Assembly: GCA_017562135.1 (NCBI GenBank)
Contig: QEYB01001528.1
Coordinates: forward strand, 372,001 to 436,000
Length of the DNA: 64,000 bases
DNA from: Dipylidium caninum
Lineage: Eukaryota > Platyhelminthes > Cestoda > Cyclophyllidea > Dipylidiidae
Direction: 5' to 3'
A model generated the notes under the pieces. That model saw only the letters and a program-made list of their open reading frames with translations, was not told where the DNA came from and made no database searches. The translations under genes and the position numbers were made by a program. Positions 54,701-64,000 of this stretch are shown here, one piece after another (the first letter of the stretch is position 1; the number at the start of each line of letters is the position of its first letter).

Positions 54701-57700
54701 AGTAAAAGGGATTGTGATAGAATGGGTTTGAGATGATCACCGTTCCTATGCGCGGCACTTCGAGATCGAAAGAAAACAACATTTTGGTAAAGTCTTTCAT
54801 GCCTAACCCTCCGCCCTGATTTCTATAAAATTTTCTCTGTAAGTCCGCTTTTGTTTACCACAAACCGCAATTTACTGCCTCATAACTTCTTTAGGGAAAG
54901 ATGAGAGCGCATTGTCTGCATCGTATCCCAATTTATCCACAATTTGACCGATTACTGACCTCGAACAAGGGGCATCTTCCAAGTTGTCAACTTTGTCGGT
55001 ATCACGATGGTGATCGGTCTTGGAAAACCCTCCTAGCAACGGCGTTGTGACTGTTAAAATGCACTGCAAATGACTCATGGGCCTTGAGGGCGGAGAATAT
55101 AAACGAGCACTTCTGGTTGGAATTCCCATGAATGTCACCTTTAGTCATGGGTGATGGATTGTAGTCGTTTATGCAACAATTGGTTTTGGCAGCCAAGAAT
55201 ATTCTGAGGCCCTGGCATTAAGATACGACAGGTTTCATAACCCTTCCAATAATAAATTTCTGACACCAGTTTAAAAATGCGAAGCATGCATTGTAATCTT
55301 AGCAAAGGACATGGAATGCAAGAACTGTACATCTAGAGACCCTGAAAATCCATGCTGTGCATTAAGAGGTATGGTTGCCAGTATTTCGTTCTTCGTCAAA
55401 TAATTAATGAGATTTGAACGAAACCCGAGCTTTCATATTCCGTTGCATTACTCTCAATTAAAATAGTTTCGCTTATCAACTATAAACCACTCAATGCGGT
55501 AAAACGCATCAAGTCTTTTGGACAGTTTCATATTCACTGTCTCAATAAAGACCTTATGTAGGCAGTATAATAACTCCATATTTACAGATCTGAACGGATT
55601 GCTCAATGCAAATATCCATTTCACATTAGAATTAAAGGAAATCCAAAAACGTCATGGGAGACATATGGTCATCCACAGGTTCACACCGAAGCAGCAAATG
55701 TAAACATAAAAAAAACTGAAAACGAGGACTGTTCTCTGAGAAGGCCAACTGCCTTCATATAGCACAGCTCCATCACGATCGTCAACCTTGGAGCTTATTT
55801 CGAATATTTTTGATCAGAAAGCAAGCAATTAAGCGAAAGCTCGTGTGCACCAAACGATTTTCCACGGACAAGAAAAATTGCACACGTGAACTGATTAAAA
55901 ATATTCAGTTTGCAATTCAAGATGAAATGTTTTATTGGGTTGGGGACCTCTTGGCAAAATTGTCCTACTGAAAGAAAAGGCGCCGATGTTCATGCAGTGT
56001 GAGGTCGATGACAGCGAAAGTGATCACTAAGTAGTTCGTCTCGAGGTGGACTCATTGCCGATGCTTTCCGCTATTGAAAATAAGCCACTTCCAAATATTC
56101 GAATTGAGAAAATATTTAAGTGACTATGAAGAGATGAAGATTGCTCCATTTTAGTTTGTGGAAATCACTTTTATCATCTCACACTATACAATTTCGCCTT
56201 CATTAGTTGTACAAAGATGCAGACATATTTCAAAAGCCGGATATGAATGAAAAGAGCAATAATGAGTTTTCGTTTGCAAACTGCAATCATCTTGAGGTTC
56301 TAAGAGGCCGCGAAAAGGGGCAAGAGGTGTGTCTTTTAGTCTCCACCTGCCATTACTCCTTCGTTTGAGGTAAATTTAGACATTCGATTCGATGCTGAAA
56401 GTATTATAATGCAGTAGTTTGCCCTTTGGTGGTAGCCAGTACGATGTACAATCAGCACCGTGGATGTTTTCCCCGACAGAAACTCTACACGTATCCCAAA
56501 TACCCGAGTTCACCACGGTCCCAGTATAAATTGGAAACTAGCCATGGAATGAACATAAGTAAGGGAAAAATAAATTGTTCACCGCATAAACTGGAGGCAT
56601 TTGAATGCATGCGTGTGGCAAACATCTTGCAAAAATCGAGTCATAAACTGATTTTTAATCAATAAAATAAATTAAAAATTTTCCGGTAAGTTGATGTTTC
56701 GAATCTGTCCTAGGGCTCTGGGATGTATGAGTTGCATCTGTATGTTTATATGTTCCTTTGATGTTGAATGATGCGTGGGAAGCATATTAAAATAGGTCTG
56801 CCGCCACGACAATGAATCACGTGTGAACATTTTGTGGGCGGCGTGATTAGTCTGACTTTGTCGAGACTTCTAAATGAATAATCCAATGATATCCAACTAA
56901 ACTGGCGATGTAAGTTAACAGAACGGGCAAACATAGACTGGTTAGGGGAGATGCAATGTGTTCCCCTAAGTTAAGGGGATTTGTATGATGAATCGTCAAA
57001 GTATCGCTGCGTCATGAATTTGCCAAAAAGTTATGGATTATAAGTGATACTGGTCTTATCTTTCGATACTTAGGCGGAAATGTAGTGGTCTATGGACCAG
57101 GCATTATTTTTTAGGACCGGTTTGACATTGACAATCTATAGGAAGGAAGAAAGAGGATTTCTATGAAATTTTGTTCCATTAAAACCTGAAAATTTTGCAT
57201 TTTGGTTTCACAATGTCATCAATTACCTCTCTATTTGAATCTCATTCCCCCAAATATTAATACTGCTACCGCATAGAGATGTAAAATATGAGCTAAGGAC
57301 AATTTCATCACTTATTTATCAAGTCAAGTGAAGAATTCTTCATCTATGGTATTCATTGATTCAAAAAATTATATACAGCATCCGGTGCCTACGAAGTATT
57401 TTCTATCCGAGAGTCACGAAACTTCTATTTGCCCTGTTTGCATATCCATTCCTGTTGCTGTGAAACTAATAAATAAATGAAATTGTAAGAAGGCGTGAAC
57501 GCACAGCAATTCTTCATTCTTGCCATATCAGAGTTCTTATTGACTAATCGAGGAATTTGGGTTTTTCGTCTATCAACTGCAATTGACAAATATCAACTCT
57601 ATGCATTATTGTACCTTCCATTTTTAACAAATTCACATCTCTTTGTAATTACGTGGTTGCTTTGTGGGGTGAAGTGGTGGTACTGCTGGGCGTCGCCACT

Positions 57701-58332
57701 AATTAGGCTCTAATTTGGCAAAAAAGCTTTTGCATTGCCAAGAGTCATGCTACCTCCGAATTTAGAAAAACATTATTTGAAATCGCTTTCTTTGAGTCCT
57801 TAAATGGCATTTTCACATGAAACGAGCTTCACTCCGCTTCGGCTGTTAATGGACAGCAAATGGGTGTTCTTAGTCAAAACTGTTCCGCCCATCCTGGGAT
57901 TTATTCAAAGAAAATCTTCACTAGATTAAACCGCCTTCGAAGCAGTAGCTGCCCCTGCGACTTTGTGTGTTTCGCAATTACTTCACGTGTAGTGCAGGCA
58001 AACCGAGATCACAAAACCACCTAATCTCTCGTGGCAACCTAAAATTAATAGGAAATGACGAATGAGTGCAGTAACGGAAACAGAGCTGGCACTCCCCTGC
58101 TTCGATGCCACTTTGCTGTGGATCTCATCGCAAGAGACGACTTCATTCTAGGCAAAACCGAATATACTCGACCGGTTGGAATGCGACCGCAATAGTCATC
58201 GCCATTGTAACTTTTGCTAGTGTATCCCCGATGTAAAGTGTCATGAGTGGGATAAGACTTCGAGCCGATGGGTTTTTAAAATTTAAAACGTTTGCAGTCC
58301 ATCACTCACCGACCTTTAACCTGAATATAATT

Positions 58333-58347
58333 GGGGGGGGGGGGGGG
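58333..58347. repeat. G homopolymer run
   Basis: 15 consecutive G residues followed by a purine-rich GAGGGGGAGG tail. Confidence 0.9.
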
Positions 58348-58643
58348 CGAGAGGGGGAGGGGTGGGAGGAGCCAGATTCACCGCCCCACTGTGAACAATT
58401 CGGTGTGTTGATGCGCACGACGAAGAAGACACGTGAAAGAGGCTTCGCTGGAGTGCGGACAACTCATTAAACTGAAGTAATCGGAGGCTGTTCAGCGCAG
58501 AACCACAAACTTTCGAGTCTGGAGTGAAAAGGTCAGGGATGGTGTTGAAAGGAGAGGCAAATAAAAGTCATCGTCGTAACACTCAAAGTAACTGCTAATA
58601 ATCATGTCGGAGGAAAGATTTTTGGTGTGAGACGGTTGACTCC

Positions 58644-58648
58644 ACTCT

Positions 58649-58683
<35 letters not shown>
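58644..58683. repeat. (CT)n microsatellite
   Basis: About 18 CT units with one interruption. Confidence 0.9.
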
Positions 58684-60356
58684 GCTGGAAACAAATCATT
58701 TTCTGCATGGCGTGGAATTCGGAAGAAATAACTCAAGCTGTGCTGTCATTCACAGGGGTGGAGGTTCTGCAGAGATTCCTCCGCCGCTGGTCCCCTGACG
58801 CAACGACAGCGCGTGTGCTTCCAGTGATGTGTTTGTGTCTCTTTTTGAATGGGAACAGCCCTTTTTAAACCCGTTGTATTGGTTTTCTCAGTCTTGCGCG
58901 GATGCATAACTCCCAGGTTGGAGATTTCTCCGCTTGGAGCTGCTTGTCGGTAAAAGCGAACTGACACTTGGCGGGCACAACGCAGACTGACTCTCCCTCC
59001 ACAGTGGATAAATGGCTGCGTCCCGAAGATTTGGGCATTGGCGCAGAAGGGAAGCTGCAAGTCGACTGCAGTGCGAGGCGAACCTGCAGGCCAAAGCGGA
59101 CCAGTTGGCCGATACGGTTTCTTGATAAGCGGCCAAAATCACCGCCCATCCGAGGACGCTGTTGATACGATCGCATGTTTCTGGAGGATAATCGCTCCCA
59201 TGAATGCATTCCACCTCTCTCAGAATGGCGTACACATCTCCAATGTTTAGTGGCCCAAAGCAGGGCACAATTCCTCTTGCACTGTGGCCAATTTTGCGTC
59301 AGGAGGCTCGGAGACCCTCCGAGGGGCTGCGGAAGAGGATGTTCCGCACTGCGAGGCCCTGGATTTTTCCCCTGTCCTCCCTTTTCACGTGAACCGGAAT
59401 TCATCTGGGCAGAGTTGCACCCAAAATATCCTCGATCTAATAAAGAAGTAAAAGGTGAAACCAAGTGTGGCGCAACGACGAGGGGAATGGGGAAATTTAC
59501 ATTGTTCCTAACCCTATTCCAAAGAGTAGACTTTCCACGAGTAGAAAAGGGGAATGAGGGACATTTTGGACGTCCGGTACAGCCTCGAGCATGCTCTTCA
59601 GCTCCACAGCCGGGCCGATTCTGTCCACTTTCGAGCATGTCAACAGGGCCAAAAGGGAAACTCGGCGGTGAGACTTGCAACTCTGCAAAACTGCTGCTTC
59701 GGTCGCTGGAATACATTGCAGTAGCGCAGGAGCATCGTTGTTTGCGGGTCCGCCTCAGCACCCGACGAGCCGCCGAGTCGGACCGCGCACTCGTGGCGGA
59801 GTCGCCGCGAAGGGAGCCTCGCGGGACCCCGACGGCCGTCGCGCCGTCGCCGTGCTGACGGGGCCCTTTGACCCCGAGGGAAGCGGTGAAAGTCCTCACC
59901 CTCCTCGCCACGACGCACAAGCAGCAGCTCATGCCTCTGCCAGAAGTTGGCTGGTCGCATTTTGACGTGAGGAAAGTTTATGCTGCAAGGCACTTTGTTG
60001 AGTCGAACTGTTGACCGACAGGGTGAAAATGTCCATTCTTGGCAAATTTCATGAAAGTGAGGCGAACGCTTTCGAGAGCAAGAATTTATAGCCTGACAAG
60101 AAGTCTTTATTTGTCGACTCCCTGGCCATTCGCCACTCTCCTACGACTTTTTTCTCCCTTTCTACGGCGTATGACTACGTGATTCCCTCATCCACGGAAA
60201 GTTTTTGCCCATTTTTTTCAGAAAAAGCACACTTTTTCTTACTGCTAATAAACTTTATTATGTAGAATTAAATGAAAGTATTACAAGTGACTCCTTGACA
60301 GCGAGGGGGTGGGGGGTAGAGCCGACTTGCGTGTCCCTTTTTGAAACATGTCTCAC

Positions 60357-60631
60357 CTTTCGATGCAAGGAATGAACCAACGCAGCTTTGATGTCTTCCC
60401 ACTTGTGAATGTTCTGCGCTGCAAAAAGTTTTGTAAGGAAAAAAGGAAGTCATCGTCGGCAGGCGCCGAGTCCGAGGAATGCGGTGGATGCGAGAGAACT
60501 TCCCAGCCTCCTTCGACAATCTTTTTGGAACGAGTCTCCAAGGTAGCATGTGGCTTGGCATCGTCTTTATCCTTCCTCTTGAGCATCGTCGGCCTCTTTT
60601 CCTGCACTGCTGTTGCCAAATTGTCCAGTCG
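60357..60631 (-). CDS. possible internal exon of unidentified gene
   Basis: A minus-strand acceptor (ATGACAG) and donor (AAAG then GTGAGA) frame about 91 codons starting Arg-Leu-Asp-Asn-Leu-Ala and ending Ile-Pro-Cys-Ile-Glu. Lys/Asp-rich with acceptable codon use; ends in phase 2. A second minus-strand frame (part of a 256-codon ORF) is also open. No domain recognised. It could be a far-upstream exon of the coiled-coil gene or another gene. Confidence 0.3.
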
Positions 60632-61039
60632 CTGTCATTACTTCTGCGAATTGAGCTGTCGTTCACTTTGACAAGCTCACAATTCACTGGTCCTCCAATG
60701 TTCCGCCGCGCACACCGCAACATTCTCTTCTTCCGAGTCAAATTTGATTCAGAGATGGAAGGGCCAGCCTTCCCGGGTTCTTCGAGTGCCCCTTTCCTTA
60801 CGCTCTTTTCGTTGTTAATCCATTTTTCATCCCTACTCACCACCACCATCATCATCATTGTATTTCGTGCATGCAGAACTGTGCACACGACGACTAGATC
60901 AGCCACTTCATTCATGCGGCATTCGTGTCGAGAATTTTCACGTCCTTTCCTCTCTCGCGTGTGACCCGAAATGCTTTGAGGCACTGGAGTAGGACCATTT
61001 GCGATCCTCGATGCTGTCAGGAGAGAATCACGTCCCACC

Positions 61040-63398
61040 GTGGCCCCAACACAGACGCTCGCTCTTAACGCAACTTAGCAGAAAGGTCGAAATCGCCTGT
61101 TTTACAATCTTTGAACCGTCTTTCGCGTGTCCCATCAGATACTGCATCTCTACCGCAAACTTGCAATAAATTTATAATGCTCTTTAACATTTCTCCCCCA
61201 TGTTGACATCCGACAGAATGCAGTGGCGTAAAAGAAGCGCCTCGGTGGCCAAAGGCGCACTGGCGCTCTACACTTATGACCAGACGCAAATCAGCTTTGT
61301 TTTAGTTAATTTGCTGACATAATTCACTGCGTGTCGAAAATTGCTGTTTCATAAAAAGGCGGAAATTTCCGGTAGACCTTATGCCTTTCCCCAAGCCTTT
61401 CACGGCCCAACATTTGGTCTGTGGTGGAGGTGGGAGGTGGGAAGAAAACTCAGTGTCCACGTACGACGGTCTTGGCGAACGGAGGGGGCTACTGTGAATA
61501 TGGCGCCTCCTGACAGAGAAGCCGGTCTCCCCTCGTCCGGGAGGCCGATTAACTTCTACGCGTGGATGGCCCTACGAGGTTGGTAAGACAAATTGGTGGA
61601 GAAATGGTGCAGTTGGACCGTGTTTTATTGTAATATGCAAATGTAGACTGAGTTGTGGGAAGATTATGTGCAAACGCCCACAGCTAAGGCAGTTTTCACG
61701 AGTTGGGGGCACGAAATGGCGCGGAGGATGAACACCTCCGGCTCACTCCTGCCTGATTCCCAATTGATGGGGTTCGGTTGGCTTCTAAATGACAAATTCA
61801 CGCCTTTATGGGCATCGCGGCTTGGCCGGAAATGATTCCATGCCCTGTGGGCGGATCAAGTTTTGATTGGTCGGAAGGACGGCCTGCAGTGATTGGTCAA
61901 AAAACATGTCTAAAAGGAATTATTCCCCATGTATTTTGTCATCTTTTGGGCGCAAATGAATGGATAAAAGCTATCTGCGAATATAAAGAATGGTAACTTA
62001 AGTTAAAAGTACATCGGCAAAAGCCGCTCGGAGCCCTTTTTCGAGTCCCTGGGTATGGCGGCACAAGAGAACAAGTACAAAAATGATTTCGACAAAAACT
62101 CCTCAGTTCTCCGATGCTTTCTACAATGCTATAAAATTCATTAACGCTAGACATTGACAGCCCGTAGGGCAATGCAACTTTTCGTCGTGGGTCCAACCAC
62201 TGACAGGTCGCGGTTTCCGGCGGGGCAACGAAGCGCACGTAAAATATGCCCTCATATGTCAAGGAGTGTGAATTATTTGAAGCAGACACACACACACAAA
62301 GTGCCTTACTCAGAGTTGTATTTGTCTCCAATAAAAGCTGGACATGTCATCTCGTCGTCCCACCTCCTCCGCCGCTCGGAGCTCCACTCGTCGTTAAATG
62401 AAGTTTGAACGATTTGGCGTCCGATGCGTAGGAAAACTCTTTGATTTTATCAGCCCCGAGAATGGACACGAGGACGCAGAGGGCCTTAGACCGTAATTTC
62501 GAGGTTAGTTTTTAGAAAACTCGAAAAAAGGAGAACTCGAGCTCAAATCTTACACTTTACGGGATAATTTTCGACCATCAGGTTCAAGAGTGACAATGGC
62601 GAAAAAATGCAACTTTCGCCTCTTCGTTCCAACTTCCTAAATTCCACGACTTCGGGTGGTTTGATAAGTCCTGCGAAATGTTATTTAAAAGTAGAAGGAA
62701 GATGCGGATTGTCGGCGCTTCGATTACAACAATTGCTGAATCGGGTTAGGAAGGCGGCTGAAATATACTACTTAAATCGTACGAATGAAGTCTAAATCAC
62801 ACCTTTTCTTCGTGTAGCGAAGTGAAAGTGGGTGGTCAACCTCTGCCAGCCCCTCTTTGTCCTAGTCTTAATCAACTCTAATTTTGTTCAAATGGGCGTG
62901 GGACACTGGCTTGCGGCGCCTCCACTGAGGGGAACTTCCCTCTCCCTTCTCACCAGACGCTGCAGTCATTTGCACAAGCACAAAGGATTTTGATATAAAA
63001 ATATGCCGAATTTTGGTGGAATAAGGCATTTAGATGTACCGTAGCAACGCGCTTTTGTCATTTCTGAATGGAAGGCCACTGCAACAGGCCCCGGGTTGGG
63101 ATTAAATCGTACCACCCAATCTAATTTTACCGGTTCCCATAAAAGTTTGAGGTAACGCAGAGGCAGAGAGAGGAAGTTTGCCTCTTTTTCTCCGACACCC
63201 TCGCATCCCGCCGATCCCGTCACAGCCGGCCAAAATAATGCCCGCAGAGAGGTGGAAGCAGTGGTTGCGGTCGTGGGCTGTGCCTGGCTCAAAGAAGTCC
63301 TCATTTTACCAAAAGAAGGCAAAATTTTGGGCGACTTGAGAGACTATTGCAGTGTGACATGCGGCTGGCGTAAATACCTGGAAGGTACTTGAGCCCCC
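61040..63398. other. no gene recognised
   Basis: Only short frames on either strand, with no domain and no convincing exon. Confidence 0.4.
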
Positions 63399-63399
63399 G

Positions 63400-63523
63400 A
63401 AAATTATTAGACCCTCGTTATCGTCGTCAGCGTGGTCGTCAGCGTCGTCGTTGACGTTGGCGTTGGCGTTGGCTTTGGCGTCGACGACCACGCTGACGAC
63501 GATAACGAGGGTCCAACAATTTT
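63400..63523. repeat. large hairpin: 31-bp perfect inverted repeat, ~42-bp loop
   Basis: 63410-63440 is the exact reverse complement of 63483-63513, and the match continues outward for about 10 more bases with two mismatches. The 42-bp spacer is made of GTTGGC/GTCGTC-type triplets. A transcript or single strand could fold into a long stable stem. No flanking duplication or protein was seen. Confidence 0.85.
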
Positions 63524-64000
63524 GGCGTCGTCGGCGTCGGCGTCGGCGTGGCCACCAGTCTAATCACTCCCGCAGAAATAAACAGTCCCACCTCATTCAG
63601 TTGCAGTTATTTACGTTGCAATTCCTCTCCGTAGTCGGCTGAGAAAGCATCAAAGAAGCTTAGTTGCACACGACCTTTCTGCATGGTTGCTCCTTCGAAT
63701 CAGGGAATCTCGCAAAAAAGGCTTTCTTAAGCTCCTCCTTTTGCCTCCTAAACTTTCATCTTTTAATAGCAGTCACCCATTGTATAATGTAAATAAAAAG
63801 ACTGTAACTTTTTAAACATCCCCGCCTCGCTTCTCAGACGACCTCCTCTTCCTCTGGGAGCGAGTCTCGGTTCTGTTGCCTTGAGGAGCCGAGTGGGGCG
63901 GTAGCAATTTGATGAGTCGCACATTCCTCCTCACAGCAAGGCGTGCTGCTTGAGTATATTTGTCCGTCTAAGGCAGAATTTGTCAAGAGCTTTGGTGCTC
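63524..64000. other. no gene recognised at window end
   Basis: GGCGTC-type triplet repeats at 63524-63550, then short frames. A possible plus-strand acceptor (CTTCTCAG near 63837) at the edge cannot be judged. Confidence 0.35.

Larger units (their letters stand above)
53110..58900. other. AT-rich stretch without recognised genes
   Basis: Base composition shifts visibly toward A+T from about 53.1 kb. Frames are short on both strands and none has a motif. It holds a G15 run (58333-58347) and a CT microsatellite (58644-58683) at its right edge. No transposase, reverse transcriptase or terminal repeats were recognised. Confidence 0.5.

Noticed and set aside
58865..59932. 355-codon open frame on the minus strand
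   Set aside because: The longest unannotated frame here, but at least one other minus-strand frame and plus-strand frames are open over the same DNA. It has no domain or clean composition, and better-looking peptide pieces lie in a different frame, so no gene is claimed.

Overview
This window is nuclear DNA from a multicellular animal. Its genes are split by GT-AG introns of about 70 bp to over 2 kb, intergenic space is large, and there are microsatellites and dispersed repeats. Domain content (RIN-type Rab5 exchange factor, RING protein, TRAF-C/MATH domain, signal-peptide proteins) fits a metazoan. The style (Cys/Pro-rich TRAF-domain protein, many lineage-specific secreted proteins, moderate GC) suggests an invertebrate, possibly a flatworm. 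That placement is an inference, not a demonstrated assignment.

Layout. From about 8.3 to 25.5 kb the plus strand carries one long multi-exon gene, a RIN/Sprint-like protein with a Ser/Pro-rich N-terminal part, a RIN-homology region, a VPS9-like region that appears to have lost its catalytic signature, and a Ras-association-like C-terminus. Open exon-like stretches at 2.4-7.4 kb may be its 5' exons or noise. Its 3' end faces a two-exon minus-strand gene (26.1-27.9 kb) for a secreted, cysteine-rich protein. Between 28.6 and 30.6 kb are exon-like pieces of at least one unidentified minus-strand gene. At 33.0-34.45 kb is a compact three-exon plus-strand gene with TATA box, signal peptide, RRKR cleavage-like site and polyA signal, an orphan secreted precursor. 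At 35.5-36.45 kb (minus) is a membrane-anchored RING protein like CGRRF1. At 37.7-39.3 kb (minus) is an intronless ORF joining a Cys-Pro repeat tract to a TRAF-C/MATH domain. From 39.87 to 51.01 kb (minus) nine phase-consistent exons encode a coiled-coil protein of about 670 residues, 5' end open, family not recognised. The 53.1-58.9 kb stretch is visibly AT-richer and I see no gene in it. The 59-64 kb part has only weak exon candidates and a strong hairpin.

The genes do not form an operon. The RIN-like gene (endosomal Rab/Ras signalling), the RING protein (probably ER ubiquitylation) and the coiled-coil scaffold act inside cells, while three genes make secreted or probably extracellular/structural products. 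Two nearly identical ~520 bp inverted copies of a repeat sit in introns of the RIN-like gene, and a short motif from that repeat family recurs across the window. Exon coordinates were read by eye from splice signals, codon phase and protein plausibility, with no transcript or database support.
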